From assembly GCA_016081115.2 (NCBI GenBank), contig CM071930.1, forward strand, positions 35,169,641-35,233,640: a DNA stretch of 64,000 nucleotides, read 5' to 3'. Within the stretch, counting starts at the first letter, position 1. Every line of letters starts with the position of its first letter. Source of the DNA: Rehmannia glutinosa. Lineage: Eukaryota; Streptophyta; Magnoliopsida; Lamiales; Orobanchaceae. Below are positions 34,973-46,438 of the stretch, in pieces. The notes beneath the pieces are model-generated. The model saw nothing but the letters and a program-made list of their open reading frames with translations, had not been told where the DNA came from and did no database searches. The position numbers were made by a program, and so were the translations under genes.

Positions 34973-37900
34973 ATGGCATCTACTCATGATTTTGTCAAGT
35001 TGGGAAAGCAAATCCACATTGGGTCTACTGTGGATTTCGACGGCATGATCAAACAGGGGTCTGACGACACCTTCGTGAAGAAGATAGCAGAGAAGCTGGA
35101 AAAGTCAGGACTGAAATCGTTTTTGACGATGGAGTTTCCGTTGACCTCGTGGAAGAGGTCGCACAATTCTACGTGAACGCCGGTTCATGATGAGGGCATC
35201 AAGTCCTCTCGCTTCACGGAAAAGAGTTCACCATCACCGCCAAGGATCCGCGCAACACGCTTTGTTGTTGCCGGAAGAAGGAGTGCCGGAGATTTATGAA
35301 GTGATGTTAACCTGGCCCGCTTGGAAGGAAGTAGCCAAGCCCGATCGTGTCTTTGCGAAAGTTGTCTACATAGCCGAGAAGAAGTCATTGAAGGAAAGAC
35401 TACCACAAGTCCGGATATTGTTGTCAAGTGTGTGGACATCAAATTTGGAAGCTTTAATCACTATCCAAAACCAAACCGATCGTGATGGCCGCGATCATAG
35501 AAGAAAAGAAGGTGAACTGGCCGAGTTTGTATACAAAAAGCAGACTTTGCCGAATATTGAAATAAATCCTTCAAGGAGAATGGCACGTTTGGAGGATCCG
35601 GGGTACGGCCTGGTGATTGGCCGATGATGGAAGTAAAAGGAGTCCTCTTTGACATGGAAAGGCGTTCCATTTTAACAAGAAGATGTTCCGGTCTAATCTC
35701 TCCGGCTAAGCAGAAGAGCTTATGCCAAGAGAGCCGACACGAGTGAGGGGGAATCACCGCCCCGAAGAAACAAATTGTCTCCTCCTCTCCCTGTAAGAAG
35801 GCCGCCCTGCGCACTTAAAGAAGATTGATGCCCCCGCAAAAAAAAAAAAACAAAAGATGCCCCCCCCATGGCCGAGTCACCCGCCCCGCAGCCGTGTCTC
35901 CCGCCTTTGCAGCCGATGGAGAAGGAACCGTTAATCCCTTCTCCAAAGGATTAAAAAGAAGAGGACTATCACAACAAGGAAGGCAAATGCCTTAAGACAA
36001 TCACGAAGGCATTTACCTTCGACGAACCAAAGGAAGTAGAACCGATATTCCTCTCGTGAAAACCAAAAGAAGAAGAAAAATCTTCAAGCGCTCCGAGCTT
36101 GAGAAATCAAGCCGAGTCTCGCTGGAGAAGTAGAGTCTCCAGAGATTATAGATGAAATGAACCCAAGTCTGCTGCCGATCAAGAGAGGCAAATTGAAGAC
36201 ACAAACAGTAGTCGAATGTAAATGAGACACAAGAAGAATCGAGAAAGCAAACTCTCCTGTTGGACAGGGTTGTATCCCCTCCCGCAATGCACGCTACGAG
36301 GTGTGGAGCACCAAAGTTTGCTACCTTCAATCCCCGAGAACGAGGGACAAAGCAGGAGAAAATGATAAAGATGATGTTGATGTAATGATCCTATCCCCAC
36401 CATATACGTACATCCAAAATCGCCTCATGCGAGAATAGAGGAAGTGGAAGTTGAGTCGATCCAGGAACAGCCTTCCAAAGACCGGAATTTGTTGAAGAAG
36501 AAGACGAATCAAGTTGAACTTTCTCGATTGACCAATGTGGTCCAAGCACTCGATAAAGAAAATCGCACGATATCTTGTAGATCTTCAAAGACAAGGAGAA
36601 GCGAGATCGGCGAGGAAGCCGAGGCTCGTGAAAAGGCCAAGATTTGTCCCTTTACCGAACCATCGATCATACACATCCTCATCTTGACATCCTCTCTCGG
36701 GAGTGATGAGGATCTGATCCTCCATCGCTACGTAAGAATTGCGACGCAAAGCAAGCCACGGGAATCCAGAACCCGCATGAGCAACGGTTATTGGAAGGAC
36801 CAGGGAGTCTTCCACATCACAAACCGAGATCGATCCGATGGGAGTGGTGCAAATATTGCCCGCGCTTGTTGCTTTGCCACCACTTCTCCACTCACTCGAA
36901 AGAAGGTGTTAAGGAACTCGGCGATGAAACTGGGATTGTGGGGACCCCCGTCCGAGCCTACCCCTAATGAAGGTGTCTTACCACCCGCCCCAACAACGAC
37001 TACTCAAAGGGAACAACCGGAGTCCGGAGACGAGTGACCCCATTCCAAGTCACTCACCTAGTGTGCCACCGAGGGGAAACTCCCTCCACTACAACAAGGC
37101 GGAGGATGTGCAAAATGACTCCACAACGAATCTTGGAGGCGAAGTAGAGAAGGAACAACAAATAAATACACAAAGAAGTTGTCACGACGATGCTCGGCAT
37201 TAAGATCGCCTCACCAAGTGCCAACCGCTCCGCAGCCAATGACGCTGCTGTGCAAAAACCGAGGCACAAGAAGGAATCGCCCGGGAGTTAACACTGGGCA
37301 ATGAAAGTGCAATCCACGGAGTTGAGACTCCGAGTGGATGCCACCTCGAAAGACCCCAAGACATACACACTGCCGCCTGGGGGACCGTCCAGCCTCGCCG
37401 CAGCTTGAGATGCAGGAGGTAGTGAAGGCCAACGGAGGTTGAGACTTCCCGGGTAAAGAGACCGACGCACGTAACATCCCTCCTACTATCATTGATCCAT
37501 CCGAAAAGGAGATAAGTGCTCTTCACGATTCCCAAGAAAATCCCGATGTAACCTTTGTGGGATCCGGGTGAAGACGGTTTCCGAGTCATCCCCTATTGCT
37601 AATCCTAAAGACTCACCGAGGATGTTCTCCCAAGCACGAGTAAGTCCGACCTTAAGCTACTCGCCAAACCTTTAATTTTGATGATGAGCCACCTTTGGAA
37701 ATCTCATCATCGTCCGATAAAGCTTCGATATGGTCGAGGACCACCAACTCATGTGGAAAAACCAAATAAGACCGACGATCTTTGTTAAGATAGCCGAGGC
37801 TCGGCAAGCCAGTCAATCAACTTCACAATGACCACAAATGAAACAGAGTCAATCGCGCAGCTCCCAAGCCGCAGAGGATCGACTCCACCAGAACTTCACA

Positions 37901-39620
37901 AGCACAAGTTGTCATTCAAATAGATTCCCGTTGCTCGTGATGATTCGTTTGAAGAATCATTTCCTTCTCTCTGGAAGTACCGACCTTCCCCGAAGAATCA
38001 CCGAGATCAAGAACGCTTTCCATAAACTCCGATCCCGTTATTCCAACAGACACCATCATCCCAACAGATTTTGACTTTTGACATCAAGTGGCCGCCACCG
38101 AGATGTATGACAAATTGAGGAGGTTCGAGAAGTTTTCAAGGCCATATTTGCAGAGATAGAGAAGATGGAGAGGCACCAGCCTCACCGACATGAGGCCGAT
38201 AAACGAGACGCAAATCTTACCCGACCTGCGAGGAATAATTGTCGATCCGGAATGGTGGCAACAACAAAGAAACTATGCGCGTAGAACAAGCTCGATATTT
38301 CAGGACATTGTTCAATAAATTGCTAGTCTGGCGGGTTGAGAATGTTGATACGAAGACAAGAATGCAAGAGAACATCGAACGACTGCATGAATCTCACCAC
38401 ACAGAGATGCAGCTGCTGCGTGAATACAATAAGAAAGAGCTCCTGCGCGTAGAGGGGAACATGGATCGGAAGTTTAGCCTCCTCATGGCTGAAATGAAGC
38501 TGGTGACAGCTGAATCCAACGCCACCCGCTCCGAATTCCGTGCAGCATACTCCGCAGCAGATTTGAAGCATAACTCAGCTATCAGTTGCTTAGACTTCAT
38601 GATTGCTAGCTTGTTTCCAAGGGTTCCTCTCTCCTTTGATGATGCCAAAAAGGGGGAAGAGGAACACCTAAAGGCGTTGAAAGGATCTGAAGCTGAAAAG
38701 GAGGGGACGCAGCTGTGAAGGGAAAGACATCTGAGGAACAGAGAAGAGAGAAGAAAGGAAAATCTGTTGAGGGGGAAGGTTCGAAAGATATAATCTTGAT
38801 GATTGCTAAAACCCCCCAACAAGGTCTTGTCATAGCTGATATCATCAGCAAACTCCCTGTGACTTTGCCGCTCCAACATCCTGCAGTACCCATGGCTGAA
38901 AAGAGAAAGATAGTTGAAACAGGGATGAAGGAGGTGGAAGGAAAGATGGATGCCCGAGTTATGGATATTCTGAAACAACATGGAGGCATTCCAATGACAG
39001 AGACACCTATGCCATTTCGCACGCGTCGAACCGAGCCAAGATCTGCTGATGAATTCAAGACGCTCGTATCCGAGGGATACTTCGCAAATATGTCCATGGC
39101 TCAAGCCTGGGATTTGTATTGGGAAAAAGAGCTCAAGTTATGTGAAGAAACGACAGTGCAAGACAGACCATCGGCAAATACTCTCTCGGTCACTCTGTCA
39201 CTCACCGGGAAAAAGAAGGCCCCAAAGACAATACACACCCAGAGGAAGAGGAAGAAAACAATGGTGGAGGAAGAGGTTTGCCTGACCTCCGCCCAAAAAC
39301 ATTGAGTACATAGATCCGTGGCAAGAAAGGAGGGATCTATTGGGTCGGATTCGACGAAGTAGCCAACCCGCAAGTGGCTAAAAACAATGTTGAGTATGTG
39401 AAAAGGATTGAAGAAGAAAATAGAAGACAAACTCACCGTGGGAGGAAAGACAAGAAAGAAAAAGAAGAGATGAAGCCGCTGAGAAAGGCTTATGAGAAAA
39501 AGAAGGAGGTCAAGATGAGAAGAAAGAGAAAAAGGTCGAAGATGACAGAGTCAAGAAGCGGAAAAGCGAGGCAAGAAGGAGGCAAGGAGATGAAGTCACC
39601 CCTTCATGTATTTTACTATA
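34973..39620 (+). pseudogene. Very long extra gene downstream of pol, element B copy
   Basis: It starts with ATG at 34973 (MASTHDFVKLGKQ), followed by FDGMIKQ and KIAEKLEKSGLKSFLTMEF, matching element C at 5796-5600. The text then continues for about 4.6 kb in broken frames. Recognisable late parts are 38239-38718 (coiled-coil-like, ending in DDAKKGEEEHLK) and 38715-39305 (KRKIVETGMKEVEGKMDARV). The end (39374-39620) is Lys/Glu/Arg-rich. No convincing membrane anchor, signal peptide or enzyme motif is visible. The likely product is about 1,500 residues if intact. The N-terminal part resembles the 'putative plant transposon protein' domain. Function is unknown. Confidence 0.65.
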
Positions 39621-39880
39621 TAAATACATCTTTATGTAAGTCTTCCAGACATCGAATAAAATTGTATAATATCTATACTTGCGTAGATATAGAACAAAGA
39701 TGGTTACCTCAAGTTCTCATTTAAGCTCGATACACTCAGAAATAGTCGTAAAAGAACAAGAATGTTATGATCAATAAAAGATTGATTCTACGCATACATT
39801 CTCGTGATTCTACATTGTCACGTGACGTATCTTTCTTTGCTGCTCAATTATTGAATGAATGTTTTAAGTTTTGGCATCAT

Positions 39881-39895
39881 CAAAAAGGGGGAAAT
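39881..39895 (+). promoter_or_regulatory. Polypurine tract of element B
   Basis: caaaaagggggaaat lies immediately before TGTTGGG at 39896, the start of the 3' LTR. It is the plus-strand priming site. Confidence 0.9.
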
Positions 39896-41476
39896 TGTTG
39901 GGAAATTAATTTTTAGATTTTGATGAATGCCATGTAAAACTTAGAATAGAAAGTTGGCACCCCATTTTTTTTTGTAAATTGCATTGTAATAGATAAGGCC
40001 GGTGGAGCCGAGTTAAGTCACTATGCCAAGATATGCAAGAAGTCAACCGAGACTAGAAGGAAGACTCACCGTGAGGCAAAGAGTGTAGCAAAGAAGAGAA
40101 GACAGAACTCGATCAAGGTGCAAACAGATGCACTGAGTGAAGTGTCGATCAAGTCAACTCAAGACAACCAAGTCTCAAGTTGAAGTGACAGATGAGTCAT
40201 CCATGATTGGAAGTCGACTCAAGTCACCTGGGAAGTCAAGGAAATGCAATCAAGTCGAGATAATCGAAAGAGATCCGTTGCACGTAAGTCAAGAGAATTA
40301 CTTAAACAAGTAATACTTCCATACTACCTTTCTTGAAGTGCTCACCCCAAAAAGCGTGCAAAAGGAATAAACCAATAGGAAGCACTGCACCCGTGTCGAA
40401 CTCGAAAAGTCAATACTCATTCATACGAGGAAATGTCAATTTCAAGGATCGCAACAAGACAAGCCAACGACCACAAGTGTCTTCCTCAAAAATAAGCCTA
40501 TCTCTTCAACGGGCAAATTTTTCAAAAGAACACTATAAAAGGCCGAGGAATCTATTTAAGAGAGCGTTGGTTACCTTGACAATCAGAAAACAAACACGAA
40601 CAAGAAAAGCAATATCTCAGAACCAAAAATATTCTCAAATCATTCAAGTTCAATCCTCAAGCCTACACTACAAAGGAAATCAATCCAACACTTACCTGTG
40701 AAGGAAAGACAACTTAAATCAGTTGAAGAGGAAACATTTGAAGAATCTAGGGGTCTACACTCCACGGAGGATTGTAGAAAGGTTCAAAGACGAACCAGTC
40801 TCAAGTTTTTGGAGGGCTTCGTGATCAAATCCAAGAAGCTTGAGCAAGTGGGTTGTAGTAGCAAGACAAAATGCCGCCTGTGAAGAAGCCGAGTCGCACG
40901 AGAAGCCACCGTGACCAAGGCATCTCCAGATCGAGTCCCAAAGGATCAAGTCACCGTGTGTGATCAAGACTTGCATCTGGATGTTAACCACTTTGTATAT
41001 TGATCTATACTTAGTGGATTCCTCCAGGAGTTGGAGAAGAGAGGAGTAGAAGAATTATCCCATCTTCGAACCTCTATAAAAACTTATTGTGTCATTTATA
41101 TTTCAGCACTTTAATTTCTGCACATTACTTTAATATCTCACGATAAATTTGCTATCCAATTGATAATCAACAAAGTGCTAAAACCAAGCATTAAAACATA
41201 TTTAACCAAAATTCAAGGGTGTTAAGTCTTCCAATAAAACATATCACAATCGAGTTAAGTCTTTAGTCAAAACAAATTGAGTTATTCTATCAACAAATTC
41301 GATCCGAGTCTGTGAAGTGACTAACTCTCGGAATAACTAACTTAGCTGTCCACCAAGGACTCACCAATGTGAAGTATTAACTCAACATTTTAAAAGGACT
41401 AAATCGGAAAGTTGGTAAGGTTTATTCAACCCCCTCCCCCTTCTAAACCTTACACTCACACCCCTTGGGACCTACA
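39896..41476 (+). repeat. Element B 3' LTR
   Basis: 1581 bp, TGTTGGG...CCTACA. TATA-like cactataaaaggc lies near 40530, probably the transcription start region of the element. Only one copy of the internal segment that is tripled in the 5' LTR is present. Differences from the 5' copies are concentrated at CTG/CAG words. Confidence 0.93.
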
Positions 41477-41638
41477 TAGTTAAATCTCCTGTTGAGGTTC
41501 AATCCGGCTGTCTTTCAAAAGACTTAGTTGTTTACTAGTGTAAACTCTGATTTGATTTAAAATTAAAAAATTGGTTAAGTCTATTCAACCTCATCCTCTT
41601 CCCCTTCTAGACTTAATTGACACCTCTTGGGACCTACA
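41477..41638 (+). repeat. Element A 3' LTR, final part
   Basis: This continues the A LTR after the B insertion. Text from aatctcctgttgagg through aagtctattcaacc to cctcttgggacctaca parallels the last 150 bp of the B LTR. It ends CA at 41638. Confidence 0.85.
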
Positions 41639-42478
41639 GTCCACACACGGGGGGTTCGTCATCGTAGTCTAGAGCTTTTCCATTTGCATCTTGTCTTTGT
41701 TTAACTCTTTCTTTAAGGATTTGTCTATGGATTTGAAAATAATTATGTTCGGTTAATTTCTCTTTAATTCTAGGACGTGATTGAGATTGTGGATTCATGT
41801 TATTTCTGATTTGATTGTTGCGTAGTGAACGTTTCCTTTGATCTATTTATGAATTCGTGTGCTTATTTCTTGTGGATTATTTGGCCAATAATTTGCATGT
41901 TTAATTGTTAGTTCATAATTCGAGAGATGAGTTCTAACATTAGATAATAGATTTACAACATAAACGAGAGTAGAGTCGAGAGGCTTACAACATTTATGGG
42001 GTTTTATTTAATTCTTTATGCTTTTGGGAGTTAATATTGATTGTTGAGTAGAGATGCTAGCAATTTGATATTAATCTATTGTTTGTTTGCTTTGAGAGAG
42101 GAATAAACTACGATAGGAATTAAACCCATAGATCAGATGAAATTGGTTATTGTGAAACACAAATTAGAGATAATATTGATGAAGCGTGTCAAGATCCTAG
42201 TCCTACGATCGCCTTAATTGATTGATTAATCCTCGTGAGTTTGCTAATTTGATATTGATTGATAGTTTAATTCAGTTCTAACAATAGTATTTAGAAACAC
42301 AAATTTGTTTTACGAACGCTTCAAAAAATTGAGCTATTATATTTACAGTAATTTATGTGTTTTTAATCAATCCCTGAGGAATATGATCTATTAAAAAAAA
42401 TATTTTAGCGATCATTCCCCTGAAAAGTATTAGTTTTTCTAATAAAAAAGTATTGGTAGTCCTATCAATAGTATTAGT
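41639..42478 (+). repeat. Second copy of the unclassified 1.5-kb repeat family
   Basis: No gene. 41880-42200 is homologous, in the opposite orientation, to 19100-19400 (shared ttcataattcgagagatgag, gcttttgggagtt, gttgagtagagatgctagca). The text atcaatccctgagga at about 42367 corresponds to the complement of the 18790-18880 region. The left part (ccacacacggggggttc) has no visible counterpart, so the copy is partial. The last 50 bp are flanking DNA of the next hAT element. Confidence 0.6.
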
Positions 42479-43233
42479 TAGGGGTGTGCACGGACTTGGA
42501 GATTACAAGATTCAACCGATATCCGAACCAAAAATATCCGAACCGAAAATATCCGTTGACTTTTTTACTTTCTCCGAACCTTCCCAAAAATTTTCATGGT
42601 ATGGTCTGGAGATTTTTCAAATATCCGTAACGAGAATCGTACCAAACCATACTGAATCGTACCGAACCGAATATCCGAAACTAGAACCGATTTTAAATAA
42701 AATTTTATATATACATATATAATATTTTTATCTTATTTATATTTTGATATTGAATTAACTACACATTCTTTTGAACTTCAATGCTATATAAATCATAATA
42801 CTAAAAATTATTAAATTCAAAATTGACTTGTTTTACCAATATATCAAATGAATAATTAAATATGAATTTAATTCATAAGAATTATATTATATTAATTATT
42901 TATCAAAAATCAGTTGCCATCATATTTATTTATTTAAATTTACCCAACAAATTAAATTAGAAAATCATAATTAGTTTTGTAGAAAATGTTTAAATTTGAT
43001 GATACTTTACTTATTAAGGATCATAACTAGACTCATCTTCTTATCAAGAAAATTAATTGAATTAAAATTAGTTAAATAATTAGTAAATTGTACTAAACTA
43101 GAGCAATTGTGTAATCAACAAAATTGAGACATTGAGACTATAAACTTTTGTTTCTTATTAATTTATCAAAGTTATTATTTAATTATACTTTCCCTAAGTC
43201 AAGAGCCCATGACAATGGGCCAAGATTATAGAA

Positions 43234-43283
<50 letters not shown>

Positions 43284-43831
43284 TATTATTATTATAGAGG
43301 CTACTAAATTTATCGTTCGTTGAGATTCTAGACTTTTACGTACACTCGTTGAGACTTAGACTTTTACTACTAATATATTAATAATGTAATATCTTAAACA
43401 TATTATTTTAAAATCCAAAAATAAAAACCAATACTTTAATTTAACTACAAATTAGATAAAAAATTTAGTGTATTAATTAAATAAATTTTTTGTATAAGTT
43501 AAATATAAAATATTAAAAAGTTAAACTAGTGTATTACTAATGGTTTTAGTATGTATTTTTTAGATTGCACCAAAAAAGATTGAAAGGATAATAGTTTGAT
43601 GATTTTTACATTGATTTTTACTTTCACATTTTTTATGTATTTTATTTATGAAATCTTTGAATCTCCATTTATTCGAAACGTCCCGTATCGTCTCGAAAGT
43701 TTGGTACAGTTTGGGACGGAGATTTTTTTTTGTGGTTCGATTCTGGAGATTTAATTTTGGGATCTCCGAACTTCGGGACGGTTCTGGAGATTTCTAAATC
43801 TCCGGACCGAACCGGACCATGCACACTTCTA
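42479..43831. mobile_element. Non-autonomous hAT element with perfect 8-bp TSD
   Basis: The ends are TAGGGGTGTGCACGG and, on the other strand, TAGAAGTGTGCATGG. The identical 8-bp repeats GTATTAGT occupy 42471-42478 and 43832-43839. Both ends are rich in tccgaacc / ggttcgga-like words around an AT-rich core. Size is 1353 bp. No transposase is encoded; the 89-residue frame at 42453-42722 is an end-motif artefact. Confidence 0.93.
43234..43295. repeat. (ATT)n microsatellite inside the hAT element
   Basis: About 60 bp of ATT/TTA repeats with one or two interruptions. Confidence 0.95.
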
Positions 43832-43839
43832 GTATTAGT

Positions 43840-44479
43840 AGGTCTCCTAAAAAGTATTAGACATTTCGATGGGCCGGGTTCGCATGTCGAGTAGATTCGT
43901 TAGGCTGGATCCGTCTAACTGTTAGACCGTGTAACAAGAGACTACCCCAATTAGTCCCTACGGACTCACCCAATAGGTGGTTCTCATTTGATCCAAATCT
44001 TATATATATTATATTTATTTATTATTAATATTAAATCTAATTATAATTTTCTATTTGTTAATTTTAAAAACTAAACCTCAAAATCTACATATTTAAAAAC
44101 AGAAAAAAGTGGGGGAGAAAAACCTATTGAGATGAAAACCACATAAGCCCTCCTCTCGACTGTATTCTTGCACATTCTCATAGTTCCACATCATCGCATT
44201 TCTTGCAAAGTCCACACGGTATCGTAGAAGTCTACTTTAACTTGATAATCGCCAAGAATATGCTAAACCATGTAACACTTTATTCATCTGTGAAAAAGAA
44301 TAAAAAAGACTTGCCTAACTAAGGACAACGGCATCAAAGTCGACACAGTTTATCGTCGCGCGTTGCTTCAAAACCGGGGAAGCCACATAGAAGCATGCTT
44401 CAATAGAACCCATGTCTATATAGTTTCAGCTGCTCATATTCCAGAGAAGAAAAATATATATATGAGATCAGCTTGTAGA
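43840..44479. other. Intergenic DNA downstream of the FHA gene
   Basis: No gene. It contains the 3' flank of the minus-strand FHA gene (stop at 44480-44482). A GC-richer patch at 43860-43990 (gatgggccgggttcg) may be an old repeat fragment. Confidence 0.6.
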
Positions 44480-46074
44480 CTAAACGTTGCTGCTTGGCTC
44501 TTCCTCTGGTTTTGTTTCAGATTTCTCGGATTCAGAAGCAAGCTCCTCTTTTTCAAGCTTATATACCTTGAATATTGCTAGATTGGTGTCCCCTTCACAA
44601 TCAGAAATCCAAAGGAAAACAAGAAAGTTAGAAAAAGATTCGCGTTTCACTCTCAACCGACACTTCTCTTTAGGACTACCAAATTTAGTAAAGTTAATAC
44701 CAAATGTAATGAGATTTCCAGGTAATGCAGGGGCAATAACTCCAGGCTGAAGCCGTCTTTCGTCAATGAATGTACCGTTTGTGCTGTCCAAATCAGTAAT
44801 CAAAAGATTCTCTTCTGATTTTTGAATCCGAGCGTGCAAAGAAGAAACTGTGCAGAGTTTGAGCAAGTGAAAGAAACATAAATCAAGATGTTCTTAGTTA
44901 TCTTGTCACCAATCGAACAAATGTAATTTCTATTTCATGAGCTGAAAACATGTTTTGAGTTTAATGATGGGGAAGAGAAGTCGGTCTAAGACAGAAACAC
45001 GCGATAGTATTTAAGATGCAAATCCGAATCATGGAAATTGAGCAAAAAAACTTAAAAGAAAATGTTCAAGAACATATTAGTGTCAGTCTGATCCAACGAT
45101 TGAGATCAAGAAAAGAACAAAAACTATAGAGAACAAATGTAATTTGGATATACCTGTAGGTACCGGGATAACTATATCTGCTCTCTCACGAACACGTCCA
45201 ACAGTAACTACATTCTGAATCATGTCGAAATTCATCTCAGTCAAAAAACCATCTTATACTACAATACAAGAACAACTAAGGACCAAAGTATGAAACACTA
45301 CTTACAGAAGCTATCTCGAATGCACCAGGCATCGCAATCTTATAACCAATGTGCCTTGAATCACCATCACCTGCCAACTCCAAGTATATATATAGCAATA
45401 ACAATAAGAACATTATGTCACATCGAATTATCTGAAGAGCGATTAATGGCAGTTCAATTACAATCATTTTTCAAAAACCAGGGCTAATACGATAATCATG
45501 GGTTCAGTAATTATTCTGTATCAGATGATAAATAATGAGAATCAGCTCAAGGTATTCTATGCAACATAATATACAGATTATGCATCAAAAAACTCCAAGT
45601 TTTCTTATGTGCATAAAACTTATCCACCAAACACTTCTGTCTTAACATAATCAATTTTCAATTCTCAACTGCCTACAGCTTCGGCCACAACAAATTACTT
45701 CCTCCAAAAGCATAAATGCTTGCAAACACTCACCAAATTTTGGGGCAAGATAGAAATTTTATCCATACAAAAAGGGAAACTTTGAAGTTTTGAAAGGGGA
45801 GCAAGATTTTAAGGGGAATAAAAATAGATCACTGACCAATGGGTTCAAGAATCCATCTTACAGACCCATTTGTTGGAGTGTTTCCAGAATCAGCAGCATT
45901 TACGGCTCCAAAGTTCCTCAACTGTTTTGCACTACATTTCAACTTTCTGGGCAAGCAATTATATCCCGCAAAGTTTACAGATTTATGGGCATAAACGGTT
46001 GATTGAGCTGGGATAAATGCTGCGGATAAAGAATTGGTCTTGGCATGTGAAACAGAACGGGCAGTCGCGTCCAT
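44480..46074 (-). CDS. FHA-domain protein, probably plastid-targeted (five exons)
   Basis: The exons I place are 45837-46074, 45306-45370, 45154-45214, 44701-44847 and 44480-44592. All four introns have GT...AG ends and phases agree, giving 624 nt (207 residues plus stop). The N-terminus (MDATARSVSHAKTNSLSAAF) is rich in Ser/Ala and basic residues, like a plastid transit peptide. The FHA fold follows: GDGDSRHIGYKIAMPGAFEI, VTVGR, then SSLHARI and TDLDSTNGTFI. These hold the conserved Gly-Arg, Ser-x-x-His and Asn-Gly residues that bind phosphothreonine. The tail is acidic (SEKSETKPEEEPSS). It resembles the short plant FHA protein represented by Arabidopsis At2g21530 (from memory). It appears intact. 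A LINE lies about 200 bp upstream. Confidence 0.9.
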
Positions 46075-46276
46075 TTCTTTCTTCTTTTTCTTGTTTTTTT
46101 TTTTTTTTGTCAGGTTTTTAAATTAACTTTGTGGAGGAGAAACAATCAAAGATTGTTGAAATGAATATCTTTTGCATTGTGCATTGTGTGATCATAGAAA
46201 AGAAAGGTGGAAATATATGAGGAATGAGCACGTGCTGGTTTAGTACGTGGCACACATTTGGTGATGTGACAGTGAC
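46075..46276. promoter_or_regulatory. Upstream region of the FHA gene
   Basis: Only about 200 bp separate the FHA start codon from the LINE poly-T end. It includes a T-rich run at 46087-46109 (plus strand; A-rich in the gene's sense) that is probably in the leader. No TATA box is certain. The original promoter may lie partly beyond the LINE, which would then have displaced it. Confidence 0.4.
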
Positions 46277-46438
46277 TTTTTTTTTTTTTTTTTTTTTTTT
46301 TTTGATAGAAAACACTCTTCATTTCATTTCAAAGATCATTGTGCAACAATTCTCGCAATATTTGGGCTGGGAAATCATGCTTCCATACCCTTTCGACATC
46401 TATCGAATGTGCTAAGAAAAGGAGCAGCTTTAAGCGTT

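Larger units (their letters stand above)
24973..41476 (+). mobile_element. Element B: complete SIRE/Maximus-like Copia element, 16.5 kb
   Basis: B has two LTRs (24973-28824 and 39896-41476), a primer-binding site for initiator tRNA-Met, gag, protease, integrase, RT, RNase H, a long extra gene and a polypurine tract. Flanking repeats TGGTT (24968-24972) and TAGTT (41477-41481) match at 4 of 5, as expected for an old target duplication. B sits inside the 3' LTR of the related element A. Very large size, the Copia gene order and an added gene after RNase H fit the SIRE/Maximus lineage (inference). Many frames are broken, often at CTG/CAG sites. The RT is the one long intact block. Confidence 0.92.
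14440..41638 (+). mobile_element. Element A: 3' half of a SIRE-like Copia element, multiply interrupted
   Basis: A begins inside the extra gene downstream of pol (matching B from about 35480), continues to a polypurine tract at 22101-22114 and a 3' LTR starting TGTTAGG at 22115. The LTR is split by element B and ends ...GGGACCTACA at 41638. The 5' LTR, gag and pol are absent at this place. Nested inside A are a solo LTR, an unclassified 1.5-kb insertion, a hAT element, a MULE-like element and all of element B. Subtracting the insertions leaves an LTR of about 1.46 kb, close to the solo LTR (1475 bp) and B's 3' LTR (1581 bp). Confidence 0.85.

Noticed and set aside
38394..39104. 236-residue minus-strand frame with hydrophobic stretches
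   Set aside because: Antisense shadow of the plus-strand extra gene of element B, which has homology in element A; the minus frame has none.
34973..39620. Extra gene of element B as a retroviral-type envelope protein
   Set aside because: No signal peptide, furin-like site or membrane anchor is evident; the product looks acidic and coiled-coil instead.
46118..46315. Lys-rich and Phe-rich short frames at the LINE end
   Set aside because: Produced by translating the poly-A/poly-T tail.
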